Source: Methylobacterium sp. J-077
Lineage (GTDB): Bacteria; Pseudomonadota; Alphaproteobacteria; Rhizobiales; Beijerinckiaceae
DNA: 64,000 bases
Reading direction: 5' to 3'
Assembly (NCBI RefSeq): GCF_022829365.1
Contig: NZ_JAKSYJ010000112.1
Span: forward strand, 42,461 to 106,460
This document shows, piece after piece, positions 17,231 to 26,980 of the stretch; the stretch's first letter is position 1; each line of letters begins with the position of its first letter. The position numbers were made by a program, and so were the translations under genes. The notes beneath the pieces were generated by a model. That model searched no databases, was not told the DNA's origin, and worked only from the letters and a program-made list of their open reading frames with translations.

Positions 17231-18187
17231 GTGAAGAGAGATAATTTCCCGCGCCGTGGCGCCCGACGAATCCCGATGCACCAAGAGTTCGAATTCGCAG
17301 GTCTGGCGTCCGGCCCGGTCATCCCGTTGAGCCGGCGCCAGGCGACATTGGCTGGTGCGTTTGAGCGCTCCGGCCATAGCTTGCACTCGGGCCGCTATGC
17401 CACCGTTCGGGTCTGCCCTGCTCCGGCGGGGCATGGGATCGTCTTCCGGCGCCGCCTGAAGACTGGGCGCACGATCGACGTGCCGGCCCTTTGGCAGTAT
17501 CGGGAATCGCAGCCGCTGTCGGCGGCGATCCGGCGTGAGGGCGCGCTCGTGCGCACCATCGAGCACCTGATGGCGTCGCTGCACGCGCTCAAGATCGACA
17601 ACGTGCTGGCCGAGATCGACGCGGACGAATTGCCGATCTTCGACGGCAGCGCGATCCCCTGGTGCGAGGCGATCCGCGGCGTCGGCCGGACCGAGCAGCC
17701 CGCCCCCTGCCGGGTGATCCGAATGCGCCGGACGGTGGCGGTTGAGGACGGACGGCGGCGGATCCAGATCGGCGCGGGCATGGGCCTTTACGTCACCGGC
17801 CATGTCGCACTGGCGCATTTCGGCTCGATCGACTGGTCCGGCGCGATCACACCGGAGAACTTCCTGCGCGAGATCGCGCCTTCACGCAGCTTCGGCCGGT
17901 ATTTTCGGGCCATGGCCGGCCGTGCCTACGGCTATGCCACCGGCCGGGATTTTCTGCAGGGGGTGTCGCCGCGCTCGGCGGCGCTCCTCATGCGCGGGCG
18001 GATCCTCGGTGGCATGCGCCTCCCGGGCGAGCCGGTCCGCCACCGCATCCTGGACCTCGTCGGCGACCTGCTGCTGGCGGGCCACCCCGTGGAAGGCCGC
18101 GTCGCGGCGTTCCATACCGGGCATGAGCTGAATCACGCGCTGGTCGGCGCGCTGATGCGCGAGCGAACGGCCTGGGAACTGATCTGA
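17231..18187 (+). CDS. Divergent LpxC paralogue (UDP-3-O-acyl-GlcNAc deacetylase family)
   Basis: Zinc deacetylase of the LpxC family; true LpxC removes acetate from UDP-3-O-acyl-GlcNAc in lipid A synthesis. Zinc and catalytic residues are kept: Glu111-His112 (TIEHLMASL), His271 and Asp275 (VRHRILD), and His298 (HTGHELNH). IDNVLAEIDADELPIFDGSA is also typical. Differences: the active-site lysine of HKxLD is Arg272, RTFGF is RSFGR, and the central segment 150-260 is poorly conserved. It also lies outside the ftsZ region where lpxC usually sits, so it is probably a paralogue with changed substrate or efficiency. The start is uncertain: GTG 17231 or ATG 17276, neither with a good ribosome binding site. 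Confidence 0.85.
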   Translation: MKRDNFPRRGARRIPMHQEFEFAGLASGPVIPLSRRQATLAGAFERSGHSLHSGRYATVRVCPAPAGHGIVFRRRLKTGRTIDVPALWQYRESQPLSAAIRREGALVRTIEHLMASLHALKIDNVLAEIDADELPIFDGSAIPWCEAIRGVGRTEQPAPCRVIRMRRTVAVEDGRRRIQIGAGMGLYVTGHVALAHFGSIDWSGAITPENFLREIAPSRSFGRYFRAMAGRAYGYATGRDFLQGVSPRSAALLMRGRILGGMRLPGEPVRHRILDLVGDLLLAGHPVEGRVAAFHTGHELNHALVGALMRERTAWELI

Positions 18188-18197
18188 CGGCGCCGGC

Positions 18198-19265
18198 TCA
18201 AGCGGAGGCGCGCAGATTCGGCGCCTCGCAGGCGAACGCCACCGCGCGGAAGGCGCGGACGAGATCGGCATCGAGCCTCGGGCCCATCGCCTCCAGGATC
18301 GCGTAGGCGTCCCGGACCGGCTTCGGCGCCTTGTAGGGACGGGCCTCGATCAGCGCCGCGAAGATATCGCAGATCGTGATCAGCCGGACGAGGTCGGGGA
18401 TCTCCGCAGCCCGGAGGCCGTCCGGATAACCGGACCCGTCGAGATATTCGTGGTGCGAGCGGACGACGGCGAGGGTCCCGACATCGTAATCGCCGTTGAT
18501 CAGCATGGCGTGGCCGATCGCCGGGTGCCGGTCCATCTCGACCCGCTCCGCCGGGGTCAGCGGGGCCGGCTTGTTCAGGATCGCCAGCGGGATCCGCGAC
18601 TTTCCGATATCGTGCAGGAGCGCGCCCTTGGTGAGGTGATGGGCATCGGAATCGTTGAGGCCCAGGCTCTGGGCGAAGGCGGCGGCCAAGCCGGCGACCG
18701 TGAGGCAGTGCCGATGGGTCACGTCGTCGAAACCGGCCACCACGTTCAGCCAGTCGCGGACCTTCGACTCGCGGATCGCCCGGTTGACGATGCTGGTGCC
18801 GGACTCGACGATCGCTGGGGCCGGTGCCGTGTCCCCGCGGAAGATCGCCGCGAAGGCGGACCGCGCCTCCTCGGCACAGCGCCGGAGGCCGCCGCGTCCA
18901 TCGGCCCCGCGGCCGCCCGTGCTCAGGGTGGCGACGACGTTGGCGAGCATCGCGTTCGCCGCGGAGGCCGGCAGGATCCGCGTGGCCCCGAGGGCGGTCG
19001 CCTGGATCTCGCCGCGCCCGAGATTGCCGTGGATCAGGGCGAGGAACGGCGTGGTCCTGTCGCGCGCGACGGCGAGGGCCCGGCGCAGCCGGAGTACGGC
19101 GTCCGAGGTCAGCGCGCTCACGTCACTGATCACCAGCGCCGCGCCCGCGGGCGGTTCCCCATCGCCGTAGAGATCGTGGAGAAGCAGGCTGGGATCACCG
19201 CCGAGGTTGCGCACCAAGCGCTCGCCGCGGCCGAGATCATCGGTCAGGATCACGGTGCGACCCAA
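18198..19265 (-). CDS. HD-GYP domain protein (predicted c-di-GMP phosphodiesterase)
   Basis: Two-domain signalling protein of 355 residues. The N-terminal 115 or so residues look like a degenerate receiver domain: acidic TDD and the phospho-acceptor-like ISDVSAL are present, but the conserved C-terminal lysine is not. The C-terminal half is an HD-GYP phosphodiesterase with LLHDIGKSRIP, RHPAIGHAML, SHHEYLDGSGYPDGL and ICDIFAALIEARPYK, all needed for metal binding. TTG 19265 is chosen because GGGAGAGG lies about 5 bases upstream; a GTG at 19304 would add 13 residues. It converges with the LpxC paralogue. It should lower c-di-GMP and so affect motility or surface attachment. Confidence 0.88.
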   Translation of the reverse strand: MGRTVILTDDLGRGERLVRNLGGDPSLLLHDLYGDGEPPAGAALVISDVSALTSDAVLRLRRALAVARDRTTPFLALIHGNLGRGEIQATALGATRILPASAANAMLANVVATLSTGGRGADGRGGLRRCAEEARSAFAAIFRGDTAPAPAIVESGTSIVNRAIRESKVRDWLNVVAGFDDVTHRHCLTVAGLAAAFAQSLGLNDSDAHHLTKGALLHDIGKSRIPLAILNKPAPLTPAERVEMDRHPAIGHAMLINGDYDVGTLAVVRSHHEYLDGSGYPDGLRAAEIPDLVRLITICDIFAALIEARPYKAPKPVRDAYAILEAMGPRLDADLVRAFRAVAFACEAPNLRASA

Positions 19266-19587
19266 AACGCCTCTCCCAACACACGCCCCCCGATGGGCGC
19301 ACAATCCCGTAGGCCGGCCTTCGCCGCTGCGCTGTGCAGGCGCGAACGTCCGTCGATCCGGCGCCGGTCACCGATCGCGTTGCACTATGTTCACCGCATA
19401 CCCCACCGGGGTTCTGTCAAATAATCGACCAAGAGTGATGCGATTCGGTTAAAGAGACTGCTATCGATTCCGTATTTCTGTGCGATAATAGACAATCGAG
19501 ATGCGCGACTGCTTGCCGGGCGCGGCGGCGCCGGACCGCGCGGACTGAGCGCTTGCCTCGCCGCTCCTGGACCGCCAGAACGCCGCC
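19266..19587. other. Divergent promoter region between HD-GYP and ABC-F genes
   Basis: No gene. The central part (about 19400-19500) is relatively AT-rich, with GATAATAG near 19482 as a possible -10 element for the ABC-F gene; I cannot place a convincing -35 box. No repeat or operator is obvious. Confidence 0.3.
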
Positions 19588-21453
19588 ATGCTGCGTGTCC
19601 ATGACCTCACCTACCGCATCGGCGACCGCCTGATCCTCGATTCTGCGGACTTCTCGATCCCCGAGGGGGCACGGGTGGGCCTCGTCGGGCGCAACGGCGC
19701 CGGCAAGACGACGCTGTTCAAGGCGATTCTCGGCGACCTGCCGGTCGACGCGAAGGCGGTGTCGCTGCCCAAGGGCATGCGCATCGGCGCGGTTGCCCAG
19801 GAGGCGCCGGCCGGCCCGGAGACCCTGCACGCGGTGGTGCTCGCCGCCGACACCGAGCGGGCCCGGCTGATGGCCGAGGCCGAGCACGCCGACGGGCTGC
19901 GCCGGGCCGAGATCGAGACCCGGCTGGTCGATATCGGCGCCCATTCGGCGCCCGCCAGGGCTGCCGCGATCCTGCACGGCCTCGGCTTCGACGCAGCCGC
20001 GCAGGCGCGGCCCTGCGCGGACTTCTCCGGCGGCTGGCGGATGCGCGTGGCGCTCGCCGCCGTGCTGTTCTCGGAGCCGGACCTGCTGCTGCTGGACGAG
20101 CCGACCAACTATCTCGACATCGAGGGCACGCTCTGGCTCTACGACTATCTCGAGCGCTATCCGCGCACCGCGATCATCATCAGCCACGACCGCGACCTGC
20201 TCGACACCAGCGTCGACCACATCCTGCACCTCGACCGCGGCAAGCTGACCATCTACCGGGGCGGCTATACCAGCTTCGCCAAGCAGCTCTCCGAGAAGCG
20301 CATGCTGCTCGCCAAGGCCAAGGTGAAGCAGGATGCCGAGCGGGCGCATCTCCAGAGCTTCATCGACCGGTTCAAGGCGAAAGCGACCAAGGCGCGGCAG
20401 GCGCAGTCCCGGGTGAAGCGGCTGGCCAAGATGGAGCCGATCGCCGCTTTGATCGAGGACGACGTGCCGGTGATCCACCTGCCGAGCCCGGAGAAGCCGC
20501 TGTCGCCGCCGATCGTTTCCATGGAGCGGGTCAAGGCCGGCTACGGCGACCGCGTCGTGCTCAGCGGGCTCGACCTCAACCTCGCGCCCGACGACCGGGT
20601 CGCGCTGCTCGGCGCCAACGGCAACGGCAAGTCGACCTTCTGCAAGCTGATCGGTGGCCGGATGGGGCCGATCGCCGGTGAGATGCGGCGCTCGTCCAAG
20701 ATGCAGGTGGCGTATTTCGCCCAGCACCAGCTCGACGAGCTGCGCCCCGCCGAGAGCGCCTACGCCCATGTCCGCACGCTGATGCCGGACGTGCCGGAGG
20801 CGAAGGTGCGCTCGGCCACCGCCCGGCTGGGCTTCGGAGCCAACAAGGCCGACACGCCGGTGGAAAAGCTCTCGGGCGGCGAGAAGGCGCGGCTGCTGAT
20901 GGGGCTCGCGGCCTTCCACGGCCCGCACCTGCTGATCCTCGACGAGCCGACCAACCACCTCGACATCGAGAGCCGCCAGGCCCTGGTCGAGGCGATCAAC
21001 GACTACGAGGGCGCCGTCATTCTGGTGAGCCACGACCGCTTTCTGGTCGAGGCCTGCGCCGATCGGCTGTGGCTCGTGGCCGACGGCACCGTGAAGACCT
21101 TCGACGGCGACATGGACGATTACCGGCGGTTCGTCCTGTCCGGTCCCGAACGCGAAGAGGCGCACGACGCTGAGCCGGCCGGTGGCCAGAAAGCCGAAGC
21201 GCGCCGGGCGGGCGTCGAGCGCCGGGCCGCCCTCGCCCCCTTGCGAAAAAAGCTCGACGGGATCGAAGCCCGGATGGCGAAGCTCACTGCGGCGATCCAG
21301 AAGATCGACGCGGCGCTGGAGGACGGCACGGCCTTTCGCGAGAACGCCGCCAAGGCCGGCGAGATCGCCAAGATGCGCGCCGACGCCGCCAGCGCGCTGG
21401 CCACCGCAGAGGAGGAATGGCTGGCGCTGAGCGAGGAGATCGAGGCGGCCTGA
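19588..21453 (+). CDS. ABC-F family ATPase (Uup/YheS-like)
   Basis: Soluble ribosome-associated ATPase with two nucleotide-binding domains and no membrane part, 621 residues. The first domain has GRNGAGKTT, the signature FSGGWRMRVALA and LLLLDEPTNYLD. The linker (about residues 220-300) is rich in lysine and arginine, as expected of the P-site tRNA interaction motif. The second domain has GANGNGKST, LSGGEKARLLMG and LILDEPTNHLD. The C-terminus (from about 545) is a charged coiled coil of the Uup/YheS kind. Likely role: resolving stalled or badly folded translation states. It is transcribed alone, followed by a palindromic repeat and a convergent gene. Confidence 0.94.
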   Translation: MLRVHDLTYRIGDRLILDSADFSIPEGARVGLVGRNGAGKTTLFKAILGDLPVDAKAVSLPKGMRIGAVAQEAPAGPETLHAVVLAADTERARLMAEAEHADGLRRAEIETRLVDIGAHSAPARAAAILHGLGFDAAAQARPCADFSGGWRMRVALAAVLFSEPDLLLLDEPTNYLDIEGTLWLYDYLERYPRTAIIISHDRDLLDTSVDHILHLDRGKLTIYRGGYTSFAKQLSEKRMLLAKAKVKQDAERAHLQSFIDRFKAKATKARQAQSRVKRLAKMEPIAALIEDDVPVIHLPSPEKPLSPPIVSMERVKAGYGDRVVLSGLDLNLAPDDRVALLGANGNGKSTFCKLIGGRMGPIAGEMRRSSKMQVAYFAQHQLDELRPAESAYAHVRTLMPDVPEAKVRSATARLGFGANKADTPVEKLSGGEKARLLMGLAAFHGPHLLILDEPTNHLDIESRQALVEAINDYEGAVILVSHDRFLVEACADRLWLVADGTVKTFDGDMDDYRRFVLSGPEREEAHDAEPAGGQKAEARRAGVERRAALAPLRKKLDGIEARMAKLTAAIQKIDAALEDGTAFRENAAKAGEIAKMRADAASALATAEEEWLALSEEIEAA

Positions 21454-21503
21454 ACCTGTGCTTCCCCGCGCTTTTCGGTACTGATCACGAAAATCCCGGT
21501 TTC

Positions 21504-21595
21504 AAAAGGTCGTCGACCTTTTGCGGGTCCAGGGCGGAGCCCTGGCCTCTCGTGGGCTCCGCCCCCGAACCCCGCCAAAGGGCGGAGCCCTTTGG
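21504..21595. repeat. Composite palindromic intergenic repeat (four hairpins)
   Basis: In the convergent gap after the ABC-F gene: AAAAGGTCG/CGACCTTTT (21504-21522), CCAGGGC/GCCCTGG around GGA (21529-21545), GGGC/GCCC around TCC (21554-21564) and CCAAAGGGC/GCCCTTTGG around GGA (21575-21595). The last three share the 11-base core GGGCGGAGCCC, once in reverse. This looks like a mobile REP-like element that also serves as a bidirectional terminator. Confidence 0.75.
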
Positions 21596-21614
21596 GATCC
21601 CGGTCCTGGGCGCG

Positions 21615-22949
<1,335 letters not shown>

Positions 22950-22963
22950 CTAGGGATGGGATC

Positions 22964-22974
22964 ACCGTCACGGT
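22964..22974. promoter_or_regulatory. Palindrome in dgdA/LysR divergent promoter
   Basis: ACCGT-C-ACGGT is a perfect palindrome 48 bases upstream of dgdA and 37 upstream of the LysR gene. It fits a recognition site for the LysR-type regulator, with the adjacent AT-rich CTTATAGATC as a possible promoter element. Confidence 0.45.
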
Positions 22975-23010
22975 AGCTTATAGATCTGAACCGAGGCTTC
23001 GAAAATCCTG

Positions 23011-23865
23011 ATGGCTGCGAGCCTGGACATCGACCTGCTGCGCAGCTTCGCCCTCGTCGCCGAGACCGGCGCCTTGAGCCGCGCCGCCGAGCGGGTCGGA
23101 CGCAGCCAAGCCGCACTCAGCATGCAGATGAAGCGGCTGGAAGACATCGTCGGCCAGCCGCTGCTGACCCGGACCGGGCGCGGCGTGGTCCTGACGGTCC
23201 ATGGTGAGCGCCTGCTGGTCCATGCGCGCCGCATCCTGGCCATGCACGACGACGCGCTGGCGGAACTCTCGGGCGGCCGCCTGGATGGAACGCTGCGCTT
23301 CGGTTGCCCGGACGATTACGCCGACGCGTTCCTTCCGGCGCTGCTGCGCAGCTTCGCGCAAATCCATCCGGCCGTGGTGATCGAGGTGGTCTGCGCCGCG
23401 ACGCCCCGGCTCCTGCGCCGTTTCGAGCGCGGCGGCCTCGACCTCGCTTTGATCTCGGTTCCCCTCGATGCCGAGCGGGAGATCCTGCGGCGCGAGGCGC
23501 TGGTCTGGGTCGGCGCCAAGGACGGCAAGACCGACCGGCCGGACCCGCTCCGGCTGGCCCTCGGCGATCCGGATACGTTGGATCATCGCGCGGCGCTGGA
23601 AAGCCTCGCGCGGGCCGGGCGCAGCTACCGGATCGCCTATGCCAGCGGCAGCCTCGCGGGGCTTCTCGCCGTGGTGCGCTCCGGACAGGCGACCGCAGTG
23701 CTCACCCAGGCCGCCGTGCCGGGCGATCTGCGTATCCTCTCGCGAACCTCCGGATTGCCGCCGCTGCCGAAGATCGGCCTCATGGTCCGCCTCGATGAAC
23801 GGCACGCCTCACCGCTCACCCGCGCCTTCGCAACCTATATCCGGACCCTGCTGCCGGTACTCTGA
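23011..23865 (+). CDS. LysR-family regulator, probably controls dgdA
   Basis: A 284-residue transcriptional regulator. The N-terminal winged helix (residues 6-65: LDIDLLRSFALVAETGALSRAAERVGRSQAALSMQMKRLE is the helix-turn-helix region) is followed by a periplasmic-binding-protein-like effector domain (about 90-280). It is divergent from dgdA, as the dialkylglycine-responsive repressor DgdR is in Burkholderia. By position it should bind the shared 94-base promoter and control both genes. Effector inferred, not shown. Confidence 0.9.
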   Translation: MAASLDIDLLRSFALVAETGALSRAAERVGRSQAALSMQMKRLEDIVGQPLLTRTGRGVVLTVHGERLLVHARRILAMHDDALAELSGGRLDGTLRFGCPDDYADAFLPALLRSFAQIHPAVVIEVVCAATPRLLRRFERGGLDLALISVPLDAEREILRREALVWVGAKDGKTDRPDPLRLALGDPDTLDHRAALESLARAGRSYRIAYASGSLAGLLAVVRSGQATAVLTQAAVPGDLRILSRTSGLPPLPKIGLMVRLDERHASPLTRAFATYIRTLLPVL

Positions 23866-24055
23866 TCCCCATCGCTCTCCGTCCAGTCGCCGCCGATACC
23901 TCGATCAGATGCGGTCGATGGGCTCGGGCCCTTGGCATCACGCGCCGGCGGAGGGATGCCGTTCAATCAGGTCCAGAACGGGATCGAACGCTCACATCTT
24001 CGCGGCACGACCCGGCTTGACCCTGAAACCTCGATCGCACGGTGATCGAAACCGA

Positions 24056-24685
24056 TCAAACCGCGTCAGGAAACCACTTGTCGGTTATCCTCGGCCAGAG
24101 AGCGACGATTTTCTTGTTGTCGACGTTGATCCAGTGGACGTCTACGCTCGGATGCTCGGCCTTGAAATCTCGATAATTCGCATCGTTGGCCATCAGATAG
24201 AAACTGATCGCATTCATGATGCTGCTATCGACATGCGTAATTCTGTAGAGATAGGCCTCCCAGTCCGCGGCCTGCTTGGCTTGCTGGACAGCTTTTGTTT
24301 CGAGGCCCGACGATTGGAAAGCCGTCGTCACGGCATGACCGGTCGAAGCCCGGGATGCTGAAGTCCCATCGCCGTTCGCGCTCCCATCCGGGCGCACATC
24401 GCCGGCAAGCTTCGGCCGCGCGGCGCTCTCGGCGTCCTTGGACGGCGAAGTCTCCGCCTGGTGTGGGAGAAGCGCGACCGTGTCTTGTACGGGCGCTTTC
24501 GCCTCGACGAGAGACAGCACGGCTTCGGCCGCCTGGGTCGAGAGGGCGTAATTCGTCCGCGGATCCAGCGCCGCCGGCACGGGAAGCACGCTGGCTATCA
24601 CCGACGCGACCCGCTCCGGCGCATTGACCTGTAGAGGCCTCACTGCGGCGACGGACGGAGACGCGACAGGACCGATAGCGAACAT
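24056..24685 (-). CDS. Hypothetical protein of unknown family
   Basis: A 209-residue protein I do not recognise. The first 100 residues are low in complexity and rich in Ala, Val, Pro and Ser, followed by a likely disordered Ser/Ala/Gly linker (residues about 80-125). The last 80 residues (AADWEAYLYRITHVDSSIMNAISFYLMANDANYRDF...) look folded and contain several aromatic residues. No signal peptide or membrane helix is evident. GGAG precedes the ATG. The gene and the DNA around it are less GC-rich than the rest of the window, which is compatible with acquired or lineage-specific DNA. Confidence 0.65.
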   Translation of the reverse strand: MFAIGPVASPSVAAVRPLQVNAPERVASVIASVLPVPAALDPRTNYALSTQAAEAVLSLVEAKAPVQDTVALLPHQAETSPSKDAESAARPKLAGDVRPDGSANGDGTSASRASTGHAVTTAFQSSGLETKAVQQAKQAADWEAYLYRITHVDSSIMNAISFYLMANDANYRDFKAEHPSVDVHWINVDNKKIVALWPRITDKWFPDAV

Positions 24686-25454
24686 CTTACGGGCTCCACG
24701 TACCTGATCTGACGACAGTCCGCATAATTTGCACCTCAGCGAGATCCTGCGGTCGTCCTATTGAGCTTCAATTTGAAAACGAAATTGCTTTTATTGTAGA
24801 TTGATCAGAGTCCATGAAGACTCGCTCGTCGTTGTCTTCTGGAATTCGAGCAGCGGCAATCCCAACGTGGCCCACCTAGCGCTGCCGTTGCGACGCTGCC
24901 AGCCGTACGAGCTGGCAGCGTCCCGTTACAGCATCCCCAACAACCTTAGACGCATGAATGCACGCCGCCAAATGGCTGATATGCATTACTAAGCGCAATA
25001 ATGGCCAGAATATTACCGTAAAATGCCGGGACTTGAATATATGACGCACGATCGTCGCGCGCCGCGTCTTCCGACGGCTATCATGGCCGAGGAAGAAACT
25101 GCCCGGAGTTTCATACGCCAGGCTTAGGAATAAGCTCATTGCCGCCTTGACTTGTCAACTTGCCGCGCACCCAAGCAGCGCGCAAGGAACGTCAGGGCAC
25201 GTCGCCGTCGATTTCTTTATTGTCGACCCGATAAAACGCCCATCGCGGGTCGTGATTTGACGATTTCGGCGATACTGATCACGCCGCGAAATTCGCGCCT
25301 GCTATCGGCCTCGCCGTAACCTGCCAGCGCGCCACAGAAATTTGCTGGCGATCGCCACCAGCGCCCAATCGGCGTCGGATAGCGCCTCCACCCGTGACAA
25401 GCTGCCCGCGAGCGCATCCCCGCCAGCGAATCAGTCGCCGGCATCCGAGCACGC
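24686..25454. other. Gene-poor, relatively AT-rich stretch
   Basis: No gene is convincing in 770 bases. Short frames exist but lack codon bias, ribosome binding sites or recognisable products. On the minus strand just before 25200 there is a sensible-looking tail (NHDPRWAFYRVDNKEIDGDVP then stop) in a frame closed upstream by a stop and without a start, which may be a gene relic. A strong hairpin is at 24892-24922. Confidence 0.4.
24892..24922. repeat. Perfect 12-bp hairpin in gene-poor region
   Basis: GACGCTGCCAGC (24892-24903) and GCTGGCAGCGTC (24911-24922) pair perfectly around the 7-base loop CGTACGA. No T-tract follows on either strand. It could be a terminator, a structured RNA element or a remnant of a mobile element. 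Confidence 0.6.
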
Positions 25455-26786
25455 TCAGGCCCGCGCCGAGGCGACCGCCTGGGCGCGGCCCCGCCCGAGA
25501 CCCACGACCAGCAGGCAGCCCAACCCCGAGAGCACCACCAGCGGCAGCAGGCCGAGGGGGTAGCTGCCGGTGGCGTCCTTGATCACGCCGAGCAGGTAGG
25601 TGCCTACGAAGCCGCCGATATTGCCGATGGCGTTGATCTGCGCGATGCCGGCGGCCGCCGCACCCGCCGAGAGCCATTCGGTAGAGAGTGCCCAGAACGG
25701 GCCCTTCACCATGTAGGTGGCCGTGACGGCGAGGCACAGGATCAGGATGGTCGGCAGCAGCTGCGTGGTGGCGATCGAGGCCGCCAGGCTCAGCGCCAGC
25801 AGGCCGAGGGGCAAGGCGGTGTGCCAGACCCGCTCGCGCCTCCGGTCCGAGGAGCGGCCCCACAGGATCATCAGAACCGAGGCGATGCCGAACGGGATCG
25901 AGTTCAGCAGGCCGGTCTCCAGGTTGGTCAGCCCGAACGACTTGATGATCTGCGGCTGCCAGAGGGACAGGCACTGGCTGGCGCCGGAGGCCCCGGCGTA
26001 GATCAGCGAGGCGGCCAGCACGTAGCGGTTGCGCATCACCTGCCAGACCGAGAGGTGGCGGCCCGGAGCCGCCTCACCCGCGACCACCGAGGCCCGTTCG
26101 GCGGAAAGCCGATCCTGCAGCCACGCGCTCTGCTGCGGCGTGAGCCAGCGCGCCTTTTCGGGGCCGTCGGGCAGGATCGCGAAGGCGATGATGCCGAGCA
26201 GCACGGCCGGGACCGCCTCCAGGATGAACAGCCATTGCCAGCCGCGGAAGCCCAGCATCCCGTCGGTGTTGAGGATCGAGGCCGAGATCGGCGAGCCGAG
26301 GAAACTGGAGATCGGGATCGCCACCATGAACACGGCCACGATCCGCCCCCGATAGGCCCGGGGGAACCAGTAGGTGAGGTACAGGATCACCCCGGGGAAG
26401 AAGCCCGCCTCGGCGGCGCCGAGCAGCAGACGGACCGCGTAGAACGAGGTGGGTCCGACCACGAAGGCCATGGCGGCCGACACCAGCCCCCAGGTGATCA
26501 TGATCCGGGCGATCCAGATCCGCGCGCCGAACCGCTCCATGGCGATGTTGCTCGGCACCTCGCACAGCACGTAGGACACGTAGAACAGGCCGCCGCCCAG
26601 CCCGAACTGCGCCGCCGACAGCCCGAGATCGTGGTTCATCTGCAGCGCGGCGAAGCCGGCATTCACGCGGTCCACGAAGGCGATGAAGTAAGCGAGCATC
26701 AGGAACGGCAGGATCCGCCAGGTGACCTTGCGCAGGGTCGCCCGCTCGATCTCCGGCACGGCGTCCGGCACGTTCGTCGGGGCCAT
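25455..26786 (-). CDS. MFS transporter, anion:cation symporter type
   Basis: Twelve-helix inner-membrane carrier of 443 residues from the ACS branch (phthalate, tartrate, glucarate and similar organic anions). Evidence: the N-terminal LPFLMLAYFIAFVDRVNAGFAALQMN, FYVSYVLCEVPSNIAMERFGARIWI, the loop YWFPRAYRGRIVAVF, and IGNIGGFVGTYLLG in the second half. GGAGGA upstream fixes ATG 26786; in-frame starts further upstream give noncoding-looking extensions. It is transcribed alone, divergent from the WcbI-like gene. Substrate not determinable; an organic acid is likely. Confidence 0.92.
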   Translation of the reverse strand: MAPTNVPDAVPEIERATLRKVTWRILPFLMLAYFIAFVDRVNAGFAALQMNHDLGLSAAQFGLGGGLFYVSYVLCEVPSNIAMERFGARIWIARIMITWGLVSAAMAFVVGPTSFYAVRLLLGAAEAGFFPGVILYLTYWFPRAYRGRIVAVFMVAIPISSFLGSPISASILNTDGMLGFRGWQWLFILEAVPAVLLGIIAFAILPDGPEKARWLTPQQSAWLQDRLSAERASVVAGEAAPGRHLSVWQVMRNRYVLAASLIYAGASGASQCLSLWQPQIIKSFGLTNLETGLLNSIPFGIASVLMILWGRSSDRRRERVWHTALPLGLLALSLAASIATTQLLPTILILCLAVTATYMVKGPFWALSTEWLSAGAAAAGIAQINAIGNIGGFVGTYLLGVIKDATGSYPLGLLPLVVLSGLGCLLVVGLGRGRAQAVASARA

Positions 26787-26980
26787 CGCAATCCTCCGGG
26801 CTCTGTCGCCCCGCCTTGGATGAGCGGCGGTCTGACCACCAGTCCCGGGGCGCGACAACTTCGCTCGACTGTCATAGCCCAGCATCAGGTGATGCTTCGC
26901 GTGTGGGATACGCACCATTAGCCACCTGGTGCCCGCCGGTCCGGTTTGCCCGCGGCAGGCGGACATGCGAGAGAAGCGGC

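Noticed and set aside
24801..25139. Short frames on both strands in the gene-poor stretch
   Set aside because: No ribosome binding site, codon bias or recognisable product, and they overlap the strong hairpin.
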